A stretch of 52,477 bases of DNA, from contig NZ_BJEB01000004.1 of the NCBI RefSeq assembly GCF_005405445.1, forward strand, positions 1 to 52,477. The letters run 5' to 3'. Shown one piece after another: positions 1-11,366 of the stretch (positions within the stretch are counted from its first letter, which is position 1; every line of letters begins with the position of its first letter). This stretch comes from Paucilactobacillus nenjiangensis (GTDB taxonomy: Bacteria; Bacillota; Bacilli; Lactobacillales; Lactobacillaceae). The position numbers and the translations under genes are program-made. A model generated the notes under the pieces. That model was not told the DNA's origin and ran no database searches. It saw only the letters and a list, made by a program, of their open reading frames with translations.

Positions 1-36
1 AAATCTTGAGGGCAGTTTTATTTCTTGATATGGTTA

Positions 37-75
37 CGAGGAATGGAGCGTAGCGACATCCTCAGAGAGTTTTTT
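37..75 (+). terminator. Possible terminator-like hairpin downstream of whiA
   Basis: An imperfect stem (GAGG with CCTC, then ATG with CAT, then GC with GC) is followed a few bases later by a run of six T on the plus strand. In this orientation it would end a plus-strand transcript entering from the left, convergent with whiA. The T run is not directly against the stem, so this is weak. I see no coding sequence in bases 1-112. Confidence 0.25.
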
Positions 76-112
76 GTACAAATATTTTTAGAATTGGTTC
101 TACAAGTCATTT

Positions 113-1054
113 TTATCCCGCTAAACCATCCTGGCGTAATTGTTCTGCATAGGCATTCAGCTTCCGCAGTCGATGATTTACTCCAGATTTAGAGATAGCC
201 CCACTCGGAATCAATTCCCCTAGTTCTTTTAAACTGACTTCTTCATTTGCTAAACGAGTCTCTGCAATTTCGCGCAATTTAACTGGCAAACTGCCAAGAC
301 CTACTTTTGAATCAATTAATTTAATATTTTCAATCTGTTGGTTCGAAGCAGTGGCAATTTTGTCCATATTTGCTGTTTCACAATTAACCAGTCGATTCAC
401 GGAGTTGCGCATGTCGCGGACGATTCGAATATCTTCAAATTTCAACATTGCGTTCGTGGCACCAATTAAAGATAAGAAATCAGCAATTTTTTCTGCCTCT
501 TTCAAATAAACAATGTAACCACTTCTCCGCGGTGTCGAACGCGCATTTAAGTCAAATTCATTCATCATATCAACCAACATGTTGTTATGTTCTTCATATA
601 ATGAATAAACCTCCAGATGATAACGTGATGTTTCTGGATTATTGACCGATCCACCTGCCAAAAATGCACCACGTAAATAAGAACGTACCATTCCTTCATC
701 AGACAGCATCTCAACGGGAACTTGTTCTTTAATTTGTAAGCCTTGTAAAATCCCTAAGTCGTCCAAAACACTCTCAGCATCATTTCGAAGTCGGACAATA
801 TAGAGATTATTTTTTTTCAATTTCATTTTACGCCGAACCACTAATTCACTTTCAGCGTGATAAAAATCTTTCAGCAATTGATAAATACGTCGAGCAATTG
901 CTGGATTTTCAGTTTGGATATTCAATACCAATTTGTGATTGGCAATATTTAACGAGCCGTTCATTCTAATCAACGCCATCAATTCTGCTTTAGCATTGTT
1001 CAAATGGACTTCTAAGCCAGTTAATTCTTTTTTCACTTCACTAGCGTATGACAT
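113..1054 (-). CDS. whiA: WhiA, DNA-binding protein linked to cell division
   Basis: The 313-residue product matches the WhiA family in length and sequence. An N-terminal degenerate homing-endonuclease (LAGLIDADG-like) fold is followed by a C-terminal helix-turn-helix at about residues 220-310. In actinomycetes WhiA is a sporulation regulator; in Firmicutes it affects division and chromosome segregation. The ATG lies behind AGGAGGTGAC at good spacing. It is the last gene of rapZ-yvcK-whiA, 15 bases after yvcK, the usual Firmicutes order. Identification is secure; the exact role in this organism is inferred from family members. Confidence 0.97.
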   Translation of the reverse strand: MSYASEVKKELTGLEVHLNNAKAELMALIRMNGSLNIANHKLVLNIQTENPAIARRIYQLLKDFYHAESELVVRRKMKLKKNNLYIVRLRNDAESVLDDLGILQGLQIKEQVPVEMLSDEGMVRSYLRGAFLAGGSVNNPETSRYHLEVYSLYEEHNNMLVDMMNEFDLNARSTPRRSGYIVYLKEAEKIADFLSLIGATNAMLKFEDIRIVRDMRNSVNRLVNCETANMDKIATASNQQIENIKLIDSKVGLGSLPVKLREIAETRLANEEVSLKELGELIPSGAISKSGVNHRLRKLNAYAEQLRQDGLAG

Positions 1055-1069
1055 TTTGTCACCTCCTAC

Positions 1070-2077
1070 TTAGCTACAATTTTTAACCGCATGCAGCCGA
1101 TTCATTAATTCAGCGACAACCATCTTACTGTCATGAAAGGCACCATTATCTTCTAATCGAAGAAAATCATTAGAAATTACACGGACATTTTGTTCTCGCA
1201 GACCCTGAAAGTCGTGTTGAACCTGTTTCGATAGTTCATTCCACTTATGATAATCCATGTAATCTTCAGGGACCTCCGTGGTATTCACTAAAATCGTATT
1301 GACGAAGTTTTGGCCCAAATGACGATTCAAAATGCGGACATGGTCTGCATCCGTCATTGCATCAGTTTCGCCCAATTGAGTCATAATATTGCAAATATAA
1401 ATTACTTCGGCCTGTGTTTCACACACTGCCTTTCCGACATTCTCAATCATTAAGTTGGGTAAGATACTAGTAAATAAACTACCCGGTCCAATCACAATCT
1501 GATCTGCATTCATAATTGCATCAATCACTTCTTCGACAGCTTCAGCACTATGTCCATCACTATCATCAGAAGGGGTGACCCAGACGCGCTTAATCTTATT
1601 GTGCGCTGCCGTAATTTCGGATTCTCCCGCAACAAAACTACCATCCATAAACTCAGCGTTCAACACCAATGGTTCATTGGCCGCAGGGTAGACGTGACCA
1701 TTCACGTGCATCATTTTTGACAATTCTTGAACCGCTTCAAACACCCCGGACTTCATTTCCGCCAGTGCCGCAATAATTAAATTACCAATCGCGTGGCCGG
1801 CAAAAAACGAATCTGAACTATCAAATCGATATTGAAAAATATCTAACGTCAATTGAGGCATATCTGACATTGATACCAAAACGTTGCGGATGTCCCCTGG
1901 TGGAACCACGTTAATGTAGTTTCTCAAAACGCCAGAAGACCCACCATCATCTGCGACCGTAACGACTGCAGTGATATCAACATTTTGATTTCGTAAACCC
2001 TTTAAAATAACAGGTAAACCTGTTCCTCCACCAATCACAACAACTTTAGGACGGTGAAACTTTTCTATTTTTGTCAT
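1070..2077 (-). CDS. yvcK: YvcK/CofD-like gluconeogenesis factor
   Basis: The 335-residue protein begins with a nucleotide-binding glycine-rich stretch ([17 protein letters not shown]) and has the CofD-like fold signatures DDGGSSG and PPGDIRN. YvcK proteins bind UDP-sugars and are needed for normal cell shape and growth on gluconeogenic carbon in Bacillus. The start codon overlaps the rapZ stop by 4 bases, indicating translational coupling, and whiA follows within 15 bases. It is not a true CofD transferase in Firmicutes; no enzymatic activity is claimed. Confidence 0.96.
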   Translation of the reverse strand: MTKIEKFHRPKVVVIGGGTGLPVILKGLRNQNVDITAVVTVADDGGSSGVLRNYINVVPPGDIRNVLVSMSDMPQLTLDIFQYRFDSSDSFFAGHAIGNLIIAALAEMKSGVFEAVQELSKMMHVNGHVYPAANEPLVLNAEFMDGSFVAGESEITAAHNKIKRVWVTPSDDSDGHSAEAVEEVIDAIMNADQIVIGPGSLFTSILPNLMIENVGKAVCETQAEVIYICNIMTQLGETDAMTDADHVRILNRHLGQNFVNTILVNTTEVPEDYMDYHKWNELSKQVQHDFQGLREQNVRVISNDFLRLEDNGAFHDSKMVVAELMNRLHAVKNCS

Positions 2078-2958
2078 GACCGATTACTAGATTCCTTTCT
2101 CTTTTCAATGTCGCGATTACTTAGATTGACTTGATATTTTTGTTTGATATCATTGGTTAATTTTGACGCGATTGCCACTGACCGATGTTGACCACCGGTA
2201 CAACCAATCGCGATGGTTAGATTTTGTTTGCCTTCTTTTTCATATCCAGGCAAGGTGGTTTGAATTAAACTCAAAAATTGATCATAAAATTTATCTGCGT
2301 TAGGTTGGCTAAAAACATAATCACTGACCGATTGATCAAGACCAGTTAAATCTCGCAGTTCCTTAACGTAGTATGGATTGGGCAAGAATCTCACATCCAT
2401 GACAATATCTGCATCTAACGGCAGCCCATATTTGAAACCAAACGACATAACTTCAACGTGAAAAGTGACCGCTTGATCTTCATTAAAATGGTCCATAATT
2501 CGCTGTCTGAACTCGCGCGGAGTTAGATTTGACGTATCAATCGTAACATCTGCTGCTAAACGAGTTTCAGCCAAGAGAGCCCGTTCCGTTTCAATCCCAA
2601 CCAAAACTCTTCCTTGCGGTGCTAATGGATGTGATCGGCGCGTTTCCTTATAGCGAGAAACAATTTCTTCATCGGTGGAATCTAAGAACAGTAACTGCAT
2701 ATGCAAATCAGCTTGTTTGCGTAAATCATCAATGACTGGCATTAATAATGGATAAAAACCCTTTGATCTTAAATCAATGACCATCACAACTTTATTGACT
2801 TCACCCGCTTCTTTAATAATATCTAAGAAACGAACGACTAAATTAGGTAACATATTATCGACAACAAAGTATCCTAAATCTTCTAGGCTTTGAATTGCGA
2901 CTGTCTTGCCAGCACCACTCATGCCGGTGACTAAAATAACTTCAAGTTTTTTATCCAC
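2074..2958 (-). CDS. rapZ: RapZ/YvcJ, RNase adapter and nucleotide-binding protein
   Basis: This is a P-loop protein with Walker A GMSGAGKT near residue 12 and the C-terminal RapZ motif [13 protein letters not shown]. In E. coli RapZ directs RNase E to the GlmZ sRNA; in Bacillus YvcJ hydrolyses GTP and affects competence. I chose a GTG start at 2958 (294 residues, the family length) because GGAGG lies 7 bases before it. The ATG at 2964 has only one base between the Shine-Dalgarno and the codon, and longer forms have none. First gene of the rapZ-yvcK-whiA operon. Confidence 0.95.
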   Translation of the reverse strand: MDKKLEVILVTGMSGAGKTVAIQSLEDLGYFVVDNMLPNLVVRFLDIIKEAGEVNKVVMVIDLRSKGFYPLLMPVIDDLRKQADLHMQLLFLDSTDEEIVSRYKETRRSHPLAPQGRVLVGIETERALLAETRLAADVTIDTSNLTPREFRQRIMDHFNEDQAVTFHVEVMSFGFKYGLPLDADIVMDVRFLPNPYYVKELRDLTGLDQSVSDYVFSQPNADKFYDQFLSLIQTTLPGYEKEGKQNLTIAIGCTGGQHRSVAIASKLTNDIKQKYQVNLSNRDIEKRKESSNRS

Positions 2959-2987
2959 AATCATTCCTCCGAATTCGCATTTCAATA

Positions 2988-2996
2988 ATTGTAACA
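2988..2996 (-). promoter_or_regulatory. Extended -10 of the rapZ-yvcK-whiA promoter
   Basis: The minus strand reads TGTTACAAT, an extended -10 (TGn plus TACAAT), about 30 bases before the rapZ GTG. No good -35 is visible 16-18 bases upstream, as is common for extended -10 promoters. The argH terminator ends just upstream, so a promoter is expected here. Confidence 0.5.
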
Positions 2997-3028
2997 TACC
3001 TGGTGTGTCTTTTTATATAGTTGGACTC

Positions 3029-3054
3029 AAAAAGCCGAGATTTTCATCTCGACT
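3029..3054 (-). terminator. Terminator of argGH
   Basis: Nine-base stem (AGTCGAGAT with ATCTCGGCT, one G-U pair), GAAA loop and five T on the minus strand, directly after the argH stop. Confidence 0.85.
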
Positions 3055-3060
3055 TCTCAT

Positions 3061-4443
3061 TTATGCTTGCCAAAGTTGCTTGGCACGGTCAATATTTTGT
3101 TTGATTTGTTTAAACCCAGTCCCACCCAGTGAGTTCCGACGTTCTACCGCGACTTCACTTTGGAGATCATGATAGACATCTTCTTCAATTAATGGCGAAA
3201 TTTTTTTATATTCAGCCAAAGGAATATCTTGCAAATTAGTTTCTGTTTCCAATCCCTTAAGCACTAACTTACCAACAATTGCATGAGCCTCACGAAAAGG
3301 AATTCCTTTACTAGCTAGATAATCAGCTAATTCAGTGGCATTTGAAAAATCATTCCGTGTGGCCTGTGCCATATGTTCCTTCTTAATAGTTGCAGTTGCC
3401 AACATCTGCGTGAAAATTTTAATACTAGGCATAACAGTCTTCACGGTATCAAAGACGCCTTCTTTATCTTCTTGCATATCCTTATTGTAGGCTAATGGCA
3501 AAGATTTCATGACCGTCAGTAAGCCCATTAAATCGCCATAGACACGGCCACTTTTACCACGAATTAATTCGGCCATATCAGCGTTTTTCTTTTGGGGCAT
3601 GATAGAACTCCCAGTTGAAAATTGATCTGATAATTCCAAATAATTAAACTCATAAGAACACCACAAAATGATTTCTTCACAGAAACGAGAGAAGTGCATC
3701 ATCATGATTGACGCATTACTCAAGAATTCTAGCGCAAAGTCACGATCTGATACTGCGTCCAAACTATTATGATAGACATCCCCAAACCCGAGTTCTTGCG
3801 CACTAAATTCACGGTCAATCGGGAAAGTCGTTCCTGCCAAGGCAGCTGCCCCTAATGGCAAAATATCTGTATGCTTCATATTGAATTCAAATCTTTCAAT
3901 ATCACGTTGGAACATATCGAAGTATGCTAACAGATAATGTGCATATGAGATAGGTTGCGCATGTTGCAAATGCGTATAACCCGGCATAATCGTTTCCACG
4001 TTAGCTTCCGCCATGTCAATCAACACCTTTTGGAGAGCCTTTAACTCTTCAATGACTGCTGGTATCTGTTGCTTAACATACAAATGAAAATCGGTAGCTA
4101 CCTGATCATTTCGACTACGGGCAGTATGCAGTTTACCTGCGACTGGTCCAATTTGTTCAGCTAAAATGGCTTCTAGATTCATATGGATATCTTCATTTTG
4201 AATCGTGAATTCCAATTCACCTGCTGCCAATTGCTTTTGTAAACTTTCCAATCCTGCCACGATAGCATCAGCATCTGCTGCTGGCAAAATCTCAGTTTTC
4301 TTCAGCATTTTTACATGTGCCAAAGAGCCCTCTAAATCTTGCTTTGCTAATTGTTGGTCAAACGGAATTGATGCGCCAAATTGATCGACCCATTGTTCAG
4401 TTGATTCGGCAAACCGGCCGCCCCATAGTTTCTTAGTGCTCAT
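3061..4443 (-). CDS. argH: Argininosuccinate lyase
   Basis: The 460-residue enzyme cleaves argininosuccinate to arginine and fumarate, the last step of arginine synthesis. The fumarase-superfamily signature [12 protein letters not shown] is present at about residue 280, and TARSRNDQ near residue 110 is the usual substrate loop. Its ATG shares bases with the argG stop (TAATG), so translation is coupled. A strong terminator follows. No carbamoyl-phosphate, argF or other arg genes lie in the window, so the pathway may start from citrulline. Confidence 0.98.
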   Translation of the reverse strand: MSTKKLWGGRFAESTEQWVDQFGASIPFDQQLAKQDLEGSLAHVKMLKKTEILPAADADAIVAGLESLQKQLAAGELEFTIQNEDIHMNLEAILAEQIGPVAGKLHTARSRNDQVATDFHLYVKQQIPAVIEELKALQKVLIDMAEANVETIMPGYTHLQHAQPISYAHYLLAYFDMFQRDIERFEFNMKHTDILPLGAAALAGTTFPIDREFSAQELGFGDVYHNSLDAVSDRDFALEFLSNASIMMMHFSRFCEEIILWCSYEFNYLELSDQFSTGSSIMPQKKNADMAELIRGKSGRVYGDLMGLLTVMKSLPLAYNKDMQEDKEGVFDTVKTVMPSIKIFTQMLATATIKKEHMAQATRNDFSNATELADYLASKGIPFREAHAIVGKLVLKGLETETNLQDIPLAEYKKISPLIEEDVYHDLQSEVAVERRNSLGGTGFKQIKQNIDRAKQLWQA

Positions 4444-5666
4444 TATTGAATCCCATCTTTCTCTTTCGCCACTTTATCTTGGACTTGTGAATAAACCGTC
4501 GTTGGTAGTCCCCATAACTTGATGAAGCCAACTGCTGCTTGTTGATCAAATTCGTCAGCTGATGTGTAAGTTGCTAGGTTCTTATTGTAAAGTGAGTTAG
4601 CTGATTTACGTCCTTGTGTAATGACATTACCCTTGAATAACTTCAAACGAACAGTTCCATTGACTACTTCTTGCGTTGATGCCAAGAATGCTTTCATTGC
4701 GTCCATCAATGGTGAGAACCACAAAGCGTTATAGATTGTATCAGCTAATTTCTGTTCAATGATTGGCTTGAAATGAGCTAAATCACGTTCAAAGGTCAAA
4801 TCTTCGAGGTCCTTATGTGCATGCATTAATACTGCAGCTGCAGGTGCTTCGTAAACTTCACGAGATTTAATTCCAACCAAACGGTTTTCGATATGGTCGA
4901 TTCGACCAATTCCATGTTTGCCGGCAATCTTTTCAAGTTTTTGAATTAATGCTGCGACACTCATCTTAGTATCGTTTAAAGCAACTGGAACACCTTTTTT
5001 AAATTCAATGGTAATGATTTCAGGTTCATTAGGTGTTTTAGCAATTGGTGTCGTGATATCAAAAGCATCTTCTGGAGCTGATTCCCAAGGATCTTCGAGC
5101 ACTCCGGCTTCATTGGCACGTCCCCAAAGGTTTTGGTCAATTGAATATGGACTATCCAAATCTATAGGAATTGGAACATTGTGTTCCTTAGCGTATTCAA
5201 TTTCTTCTTCACGTGACCAGTGCCAATCACGAATTGGTGCTTCAATCGTCATTTCTGGTGCTAAAGCTTTGATAGCAACTTCAAAACGAACTTGGTCATT
5301 TCCTTTACCGGTACAACCATGAGCAATGGCTGTAGCACCTTTTTCCTTTGCAATTTCTACTAGTTTTTTCGAAATTAAAGGACGTGAAAGAGCTGACAAC
5401 AAAGGATAGATTCCTTCATACAATGCGTGTCCTTGTAAGGCTACCATGACATAGTCACTGGCAAATTCTTCTCTGGCATCAATCACGATTGATTCAGTTG
5501 CACCAACTTTAAGTGCTTTATCATGAATGAAATCCAAGTCTTTACCTTGTTCACCAACGTCGATACAAACTGCGATTACGTCATAATTTTTGTCCTTCAA
5601 CCAATTAATTGCAACCGATGTATCAAGTCCGCCTGAATATGCTAATACTACTTTTTTATTTGCCAT
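4443..5666 (-). CDS. argG: Argininosuccinate synthase
   Basis: The 407-residue enzyme joins citrulline and aspartate using ATP. The N-terminal PP-loop motif AYSGGLDTS and the family stretch [13 protein letters not shown] are intact, and length is typical. The ATG has a CAAGGAGAAG ribosome-binding site. It is the first gene of a two-gene operon with argH, and two ArgR-like boxes lie upstream (5732-5747, 5782-5797), so arginine repression is likely. Confidence 0.98.
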   Translation of the reverse strand: MANKKVVLAYSGGLDTSVAINWLKDKNYDVIAVCIDVGEQGKDLDFIHDKALKVGATESIVIDAREEFASDYVMVALQGHALYEGIYPLLSALSRPLISKKLVEIAKEKGATAIAHGCTGKGNDQVRFEVAIKALAPEMTIEAPIRDWHWSREEEIEYAKEHNVPIPIDLDSPYSIDQNLWGRANEAGVLEDPWESAPEDAFDITTPIAKTPNEPEIITIEFKKGVPVALNDTKMSVAALIQKLEKIAGKHGIGRIDHIENRLVGIKSREVYEAPAAAVLMHAHKDLEDLTFERDLAHFKPIIEQKLADTIYNALWFSPLMDAMKAFLASTQEVVNGTVRLKLFKGNVITQGRKSANSLYNKNLATYTSADEFDQQAAVGFIKLWGLPTTVYSQVQDKVAKEKDGIQ

Positions 5667-5693
5667 TTAAACTTCTCCTTGTTTTCATGAATT

Positions 5694-5734
5694 ATTATAC
5701 AGAGAATATTAACATTAATAAAATAAGTAATCAA
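5694..5734 (-). promoter_or_regulatory. argGH promoter region
   Basis: On the minus strand TTGATT (5729-5734) and TAATAT (5706-5711) are separated by 17 bases. A second -10 candidate, TATAAT, lies at 5694-5699 with a poor -35. The -35 of the first overlaps the proximal ArgR-like box. Confidence 0.6.
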
Positions 5735-5747
5735 GTATTTATTCATT
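5732..5747 (-). promoter_or_regulatory. ArgR-type operator (proximal ARG box)
   Basis: The minus strand reads AATGAATAAATACTTG, close to the Gram-positive ARG box pattern of TGAAT followed by an A/T-rich centre. It overlaps the -35 of argG. Inferred from sequence only. Confidence 0.5.
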
Positions 5748-5781
5748 CTTTTCTGAAAAAAGGTGCGTTTTATTCAAAATA

Positions 5782-5797
5782 ATTGAATGTATTCACT
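5782..5797 (-). promoter_or_regulatory. ArgR-type operator (distal ARG box)
   Basis: The minus strand reads AGTGAATACATTCAAT, a near-palindrome with TGAAT/ATTCA half sites as in ARG boxes. It lies 50 bases upstream of the proximal box, a common arrangement for hexameric ArgR. Confidence 0.55.
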
Positions 5798-5811
5798 TTT
5801 TACTGCATAAA

Positions 5812-5844
5812 AATAAACCAATCATTATTCATAATTGGTTTATT
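5812..5844 (-). terminator. luxS terminator
   Basis: Perfect 11-base stem (AATAAACCAAT with ATTGGTTTATT) with T-rich flanks on both strands. It lies directly after luxS and before the argG promoter. Confidence 0.8.
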
Positions 5845-5854
5845 TTTTTAATTG

Positions 5855-6328
5855 TTAAATTTCTTTACGAACATATGGATCAGTAGAAATTTTTTCACTC
5901 AAAATCTTTTTTGCCCATTCTTGTGCGGAAAATAGTGAATGATCCTTGTAATTACCACAGCTTTCAATTGCTGTGCCAGGAACATCATCCCAAGTTGCTT
6001 CATTACCAATGAAATCTAATGATGACTTCAAAGCCTTAGCCACCTCAGTTGTGGTGTGTTCACCCCACATGATTAAATGAAACCCTGTTCGACAACCAAA
6101 TGGTGAACAATCAATCACTCCTTGCATCCGGTCTCGCAAAAGGCCAGCAAGCATGTGTTCAATTGTGTGCAATCCCGCTGTAGGAATTGCATCAACATTT
6201 GGTTGGACTAAGCGTAAATCAAAATTAGAGATTTTATCGCCGTTTGGTCCTTCTTCTACTGTAATTAAACGAACGTATGGTGCTAAAACTTTAGTATGAT
6301 CTAATTCAAAACTTTCAATTTTTGCCAT
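5855..6328 (-). CDS. luxS: S-ribosylhomocysteine lyase (AI-2 synthase)
   Basis: The 157-residue enzyme converts S-ribosylhomocysteine to homocysteine and the autoinducer-2 precursor. The metal-binding motif HTIEHM (about residues 52-57) and the C-terminal cysteine in [10 protein letters not shown] are intact. I chose the ATG at 6328: GGAG lies 9 bases before it, whereas an upstream TTG at 6334 is only 3 bases from the Shine-Dalgarno. It has its own promoter and terminator, so it is a single-gene unit. No pfs is adjacent. Confidence 0.97.
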   Translation of the reverse strand: MAKIESFELDHTKVLAPYVRLITVEEGPNGDKISNFDLRLVQPNVDAIPTAGLHTIEHMLAGLLRDRMQGVIDCSPFGCRTGFHLIMWGEHTTTEVAKALKSSLDFIGNEATWDDVPGTAIESCGNYKDHSLFSAQEWAKKILSEKISTDPYVRKEI

Positions 6329-6358
6329 TCTCAATCGCTCCTTTTTTAGTACACTATC

Positions 6359-6386
6359 ATTTTACGAGTCTGAAAATAAAATTCAA
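6359..6386 (-). promoter_or_regulatory. luxS promoter
   Basis: The minus strand has TTGAAT (6381-6386), 16 bases, then TAAAAT (6359-6364). It lies immediately after the uvrA stop and about 30 bases before the luxS ATG. Confidence 0.6.
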
Positions 6387-6388
6387 GA

Positions 6389-9226
6389 CTAGTTTCGAGC
6401 TGCATCTCGTTCCAGAACTGGTTTTAAATATTGACCTGTATAACTTTCTGGTACTTCTGCAATGGTTTCTGGGGTCCCAGTGGCAATCACAGTTCCACCG
6501 CCAGCGCCACCTTCTGGGCCTAAGTCAATGAGCCAATCAGCTGATTTAACCACATCCAAATTGTGTTCAATGACTAAGACCGTGTTACCAGCATCTACTA
6601 AACGCTGTAGCACGCCCAATAATCGCTTGATGTCTTCTGTGTGTAAGCCAGTTGTTGGTTCATCCAAAATATAGAAACTTTTACCAGTTGATTGCTTGTG
6701 CAATTCTGAAGCTAATTTCATCCGTTGAGCTTCACCACCAGATAAAGTGGTGGCTGATTGCCCCATGCTGACATAACCAAGACCAACATCCACGATAGTT
6801 TGCAATTTACGTGTAATTTTTGGCAATGCACTAAAGAATTCCAATGCTTCCGCCACAGTCATGTCTAGCACATCAGCAATTGTCTTACCTTTATACTGAA
6901 CCTCTAACGTTTCAGAGTTGTAACGTTTACCATGACAGACCTCACATGGTACATACACGTCTGGCAAAAAATTCATCTCAATCTTGAGAATTCCATCGCC
7001 TTTACATGCTTCACAACGTCCACCCTTCACGTTAAAACTGAACCGACCTTTTTGATAACCACGTAACTTGGCCTCATTAGTTTGAGCAAATAATCCACGC
7101 ACGTCATCAAATACTCCAGTATAAGTTGCGGGGTTACTCCGAGGCGTCCGGCCAATTGGTGATTGGTCAATATCGATAATCTTCTCAATATTTTTAACAC
7201 CCTTGACTGACTTATACTTACCCGGTTTTTCAGAATTACGGTTAATTTTTTGCGCTAATACTTTTTTCAAAATTGAATTAACTAAAGTCGATTTACCAGA
7301 ACCAGATACTCCAGTAACGGCAATGAATTTGCCTAAAGGAAAATCAACATCGATATTTTTTAAGTTATTTTCAGTAGCCCCAGTAATAGTGATTTTTTTA
7401 CCATTACCAACGCGTCGCTCTGACGGAACTGGAATAAATTTCTTACCGGCCAAATATTGACCCGTTAAAGATTTACGTGATTTTTCAACTTGTTTAGGAG
7501 TACCAGCAGCCATCACTTCTCCACCCAGTTCACCAGCTCCAGGACCGATGTCGACTAGGTAGTCTGCTGCTCTCATTGTATCTTCATCATGTTCGACCAC
7601 AATTAGCGTATTGCCTAAATCACGCATTTTTTTCAAGGATTCAATTAATCGATCATTATCACGTTGATGCAACCCAATCGAAGGTTCATCCAAAATATAC
7701 ATCACACCCGATAAATTAGAACCAATTTGGGTGGCTAAACGAATTCGTTGTGCTTCCCCACCAGATAACGTTCTAGCGGACCGACTCAAATTTAAATAAT
7801 CTAATCCCACATTTTGTAAGAATGACAGTCGATCTCGAATTTCTTTTAAAATAGGTTTGGCAATCATTTCATTTTGTTCGGACAATTTCAATGAACTGAA
7901 AAATGGAATTTCATCACTAACAGGCTTTTCTGATGCTTCACCAATATGAATTCCACCAACTTTGACACTGAGTGCTTCACGATTCAAACGATATCCATGA
8001 CAAGTTTGACACGTTAATTCTGTCATGTATTTGCGCATTTGATCACGAGTGAAGTCAGAATTAGTTTCTTTATAACGCCGTTCAACGTTTCTCAAAACAC
8101 CTTCAAATTCAACATCGACATCGCGCACGCCGCCAAAATCATTTTCATAATGGAAATGGAAAGTATGTCCTGGATGACCATTTAAAACCATATTTTGCTG
8201 ACGCGTGGTTAACTTATTAAATGGCTTATCCATGTCAATTCTAAATTGAGTGGCAAATTGTAAGAGTAATTCTGGGTAATATTGTGACGAGATTGGGTTC
8301 CAAGGTGCAATCGCCCCTTCTCGTAAAGTCAAAGTAGGATCAGGAACAATCAAATCTTGGTCGACTTCAAGTTTCATCCCCAAGCCTTCACATTCTGGAC
8401 ACGCACCCAAGGGCGCATTAAAAGAAAATAGTCTGGGTTCCATTTCACCCACAGTAAAGCCACAAACTGGGCAGGCATAAGATTCAGAAAATGGAATTTG
8501 TTCACCATCGATAATGTCGGCCACCGCATAACCGTCACTGAGGCGCAGTGCTGCTTCAAATGAATCAAAGAGGCGAGAACGAATTCCTTCTTTGACCACA
8601 ATTCGATCAACCACAATATTAATATTGTGACGTTCATTTTTGTCTAATTCAGGCACTTCATCAACATCATAAGTTTCACCATCAACTTGCACACGAACAA
8701 AACCTTCGCGTTTAGCTTTGGCTAAGTTCTTTTTTTGTCCACCTTTTTTATCACGAACAATTGGTGATAAAATTTGTAATTTGGTACGTTCTGGTAGATC
8801 TAACACTGCATCGACCATCTGCTCAGGTGATTGACTCGTAATTTCAGTCCCATCGTTGGGACAAATTGGAGTCCCCACTCTGGCCCATAATAAGCGGAGG
8901 TAATCATTAATTTCAGTGACCGTTCCAACCGTCGAACGTGGATTTTTCGACGTTGTTTTTTGATCAATCGAAATTGCGGGTGACAAACCATCAATTGAAT
9001 CCACATCAGGTTTATCCATTTGACCCAAGAATTGACGAGCATACGACGAAAGACTTTCTACATAACGTCTTTGTCCTTCTGCGTACAGAGTGTCGAATGC
9101 TAATGAACTTTTCCCAGATCCTGAAAGTCCTGTCACAACCACTAATTTATTTTTTGGAATTGACACATCAATATTTTTTAAATTATGTGCTCGTGCTCCG
9201 TGAATCACAATTTTATCATTTGCCAC
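6389..9226 (-). CDS. uvrA: Excinuclease ABC subunit A
   Basis: The 945-residue protein is the damage-recognition ATPase of nucleotide excision repair. It has two ABC modules (Walker [13 protein letters not shown] near residue 32 and GVSGSGKST near residue 640), two LSGGEAQR signatures, and zinc-finger cysteines (CPVC...CPEC and CEAC...CEVC). The start is a GTG preceded by AGGGGG at 8 bases. It lies 24 bases after uvrB, forming a uvrBA operon expected to be controlled by the SOS box upstream of uvrB. Confidence 0.98.
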   Translation of the reverse strand: MANDKIVIHGARAHNLKNIDVSIPKNKLVVVTGLSGSGKSSLAFDTLYAEGQRRYVESLSSYARQFLGQMDKPDVDSIDGLSPAISIDQKTTSKNPRSTVGTVTEINDYLRLLWARVGTPICPNDGTEITSQSPEQMVDAVLDLPERTKLQILSPIVRDKKGGQKKNLAKAKREGFVRVQVDGETYDVDEVPELDKNERHNINIVVDRIVVKEGIRSRLFDSFEAALRLSDGYAVADIIDGEQIPFSESYACPVCGFTVGEMEPRLFSFNAPLGACPECEGLGMKLEVDQDLIVPDPTLTLREGAIAPWNPISSQYYPELLLQFATQFRIDMDKPFNKLTTRQQNMVLNGHPGHTFHFHYENDFGGVRDVDVEFEGVLRNVERRYKETNSDFTRDQMRKYMTELTCQTCHGYRLNREALSVKVGGIHIGEASEKPVSDEIPFFSSLKLSEQNEMIAKPILKEIRDRLSFLQNVGLDYLNLSRSARTLSGGEAQRIRLATQIGSNLSGVMYILDEPSIGLHQRDNDRLIESLKKMRDLGNTLIVVEHDEDTMRAADYLVDIGPGAGELGGEVMAAGTPKQVEKSRKSLTGQYLAGKKFIPVPSERRVGNGKKITITGATENNLKNIDVDFPLGKFIAVTGVSGSGKSTLVNSILKKVLAQKINRNSEKPGKYKSVKGVKNIEKIIDIDQSPIGRTPRSNPATYTGVFDDVRGLFAQTNEAKLRGYQKGRFSFNVKGGRCEACKGDGILKIEMNFLPDVYVPCEVCHGKRYNSETLEVQYKGKTIADVLDMTVAEALEFFSALPKITRKLQTIVDVGLGYVSMGQSATTLSGGEAQRMKLASELHKQSTGKSFYILDEPTTGLHTEDIKRLLGVLQRLVDAGNTVLVIEHNLDVVKSADWLIDLGPEGGAGGGTVIATGTPETIAEVPESYTGQYLKPVLERDAARN

Positions 9227-9250
9227 TTTGTTTTCCCCCTACGAATGCAA

Positions 9251-11254
9251 TTAACCAATCTGTGACTTCAGTTCCATCACGGTATCTCGAAGTGTTGCTG
9301 CTTGTTCGAAATCTAATCGTTTAGCTGCTGCTTTCATTTGTTCTTCTAGTTGCTTAATCATTTCTTTTTGATCATCTTTGGCCATATCAGCAAAGTCTTG
9401 TTGAGTAAATTCATCTTCAGTCCCAGTATCATCAGTTTCTTTGACACTCGAAATTAAATCACGAATTTCTTTTTTGATGGTATGTGGCGTAATTCCATGT
9501 TCAATGTTATAGTCTTCTTGAATTTTACGACGACGGCTAGTTTCATCCATTGCGGACTTCATTGAATCTGTCACTGTATCGGCATACATGATTACCATAC
9601 CGTTTTCATTCCGGGCAGCCCGTCCGATTGTTTGAATCAATGAACGTTCATTCCGTAAGAAACCTTCTTTATCAGCATCCAAGATGGCGACTAAAGAAAC
9701 TTCTGGAACATCAATACCTTCCCGCAACAAGTTAATCCCGACCAATACGTCAAATTTACCTAATCGTAAATCGCGGATAATTTGCGTTCGTTCCAGTGTT
9801 TTAATATCACTATGCAAATATTTAACTTTCAATCCTAAATCTTTGAGATAATCACTCAAATCTTCCGACATCTTTTTAGTCAAAGTCGTAATAAACACCC
9901 GTTCATTACGCTCAATCCGAAGATTGATTTCGCCAACCAAATCATCAATTTGTCCCATCACCGGTCGCACTTCAATCTTTGGATCCAGTAAGCCAGTCGG
10001 ACGAATAATTTGTTGAACTACTTTATCAGTTTGCTCATATTCATATGGTCCTGGAGTGGCAGACATGTAAATAACTTGATTGATATGTTTTTCGAATTCG
10101 GGTAACTGTAATGGCCGATTATCCAAGGCGCTGGGCAAACGGAAACCATAATCAACCAGCATTTGTTTCCGAGAACGGTCTCCCTTATACATCCCCCGGA
10201 CTTGTGGCATTGTCTGATGCGATTCATCTACCACTAATAAGAAGTCTTTTGGAAAGAAATCTAACAAAGTATATGGTGGTTCGCCTGGCTTGCGGCCGTC
10301 CATATGCCGAGAATAATTTTCAATTCCTGAGGTATAACCCATCTCACGCATCATTTCAATATCATATTCAGTCCGTTGCTTGAGTCGTTGCGCCTCTAAT
10401 AATTTACCTTCTTTATCTAATTCTTTTAATCGATCTTCCAGTTCTTTTTCGATATTATCAATGGCTGTGGCCATGATATCATCGTTGGTCATAAAGTGAG
10501 TGGCCGGGAAAATAGAAACATGATCACGGTCACCAATTACTTCTCCAGTTAATGAATCAACTTCTCTAATTCGGTCAATTTCATCACCAAAAAACTCAAT
10601 TCTTAACGCTCGTTCATCACGTGACGCTGGAAAAATTTCGACGACATCCCCATGGACACGAAAACGACCACGTTGAAAGTCAATGTCATTGCGTTCAAAT
10701 TGAATATCTACTAATTCACGTAACAATTGATTCCGTTCGATTTCCATCCCAACTCGCAATGATAAGACATGATCACGATATTCATTAGGATCCCCTAAAC
10801 CAAAAATACTAGAAACAGAAGCCACAACAATAACATCCTTACGTTCTAACAAAGAGCTAGTCGCAGAATGTCGTAATTTATCAATTTCATCATTAATAGC
10901 AGAATCTTTTTCAATATAGGTGTCGCTTGAAGGTACGTAAGCTTCTGGCTGGTAATAGTCATAGTAACTTACGAAATATTCGACCGCGTTATTGGGAAAG
11001 AATTGTTTAAATTCTCCGTACAATTGACCCGCTAAAGTCTTATTATGAGACAAAATTAATGTTGGTTTATTAACATTTTTGATGACATTTGAAATTGTAA
11101 ATGTCTTCCCTGTCCCTGTTGCTCCAAGCAATATTTGTGATTTTTCACCCGATTCAATGCCATCGGTTAATTCTTGAATTGCAGTAGGTTGATCACCAGT
11201 TGGTTTATATGGTGATATAAGTTCAAAATCTTTATCTTCTTGACGATAAATCAT
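9251..11254 (-). CDS. uvrB: Excinuclease ABC subunit B
   Basis: The 667-residue helicase-like subunit loads at damage after UvrA and recruits UvrC. Walker A GATGTGKT (near residue 44), the [12 protein letters not shown] beta-hairpin region, the helicase motifs and a C-terminal UVR domain (about residues 630-665) are present. The ATG follows AGGGGG at 8 bases. A LexA-type box and extended -10 promoter lie upstream, but a terminator-like hairpin (11290-11317) sits between promoter and gene. Confidence 0.98.
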   Translation of the reverse strand: MIYRQEDKDFELISPYKPTGDQPTAIQELTDGIESGEKSQILLGATGTGKTFTISNVIKNVNKPTLILSHNKTLAGQLYGEFKQFFPNNAVEYFVSYYDYYQPEAYVPSSDTYIEKDSAINDEIDKLRHSATSSLLERKDVIVVASVSSIFGLGDPNEYRDHVLSLRVGMEIERNQLLRELVDIQFERNDIDFQRGRFRVHGDVVEIFPASRDERALRIEFFGDEIDRIREVDSLTGEVIGDRDHVSIFPATHFMTNDDIMATAIDNIEKELEDRLKELDKEGKLLEAQRLKQRTEYDIEMMREMGYTSGIENYSRHMDGRKPGEPPYTLLDFFPKDFLLVVDESHQTMPQVRGMYKGDRSRKQMLVDYGFRLPSALDNRPLQLPEFEKHINQVIYMSATPGPYEYEQTDKVVQQIIRPTGLLDPKIEVRPVMGQIDDLVGEINLRIERNERVFITTLTKKMSEDLSDYLKDLGLKVKYLHSDIKTLERTQIIRDLRLGKFDVLVGINLLREGIDVPEVSLVAILDADKEGFLRNERSLIQTIGRAARNENGMVIMYADTVTDSMKSAMDETSRRRKIQEDYNIEHGITPHTIKKEIRDLISSVKETDDTGTEDEFTQQDFADMAKDDQKEMIKQLEEQMKAAAKRLDFEQAATLRDTVMELKSQIG

Positions 11255-11289
11255 TCTTTAATCCCCCTGAATCTTTTCTTAGTCGTAAA

Positions 11290-11317
11290 GAAAAAGGAAA
11301 GCACATGCTTTCCTTTT
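11290..11317 (-). terminator. Terminator-like hairpin in the uvrB leader
   Basis: Near-perfect palindrome (AAAAGGAAAGCA with TGCTTTCCTTTT) followed by T5 on the minus strand. It is after the HD gene but also downstream of the predicted uvrB transcription start, so it could act as a terminator for the HD transcript, an attenuator for uvrB, or both. Confidence 0.7.
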
Positions 11318-11328
11318 CATGTCAGTCA

Positions 11329-11357
11329 ATCTTACCATACGAACATGCATTCGTCTA
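11329..11357 (-). promoter_or_regulatory. uvrBA promoter
   Basis: The minus strand has TAGACG (11352-11357), 17 bases, then TAAGAT (11329-11334) preceded by TGG, an extended -10. The LexA-type box occupies the spacer. Confidence 0.6.
11340..11353. promoter_or_regulatory. SOS (LexA/DinR) box
   Basis: CGAACATGCATTCG matches the Gram-positive SOS box CGAACN4GTTCG with a single mismatch in one half site. It lies between the -35 and -10 of uvrB, the classical repressor position. Confidence 0.75.
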
Positions 11358-11366
11358 GCAATCAGA

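Noticed and set aside
8938..9324. 128-codon open frame on the plus strand opposite uvrA/uvrB
   Set aside because: It is antisense to two conserved genes, has no ribosome-binding site and no recognisable sequence; it is a shadow.
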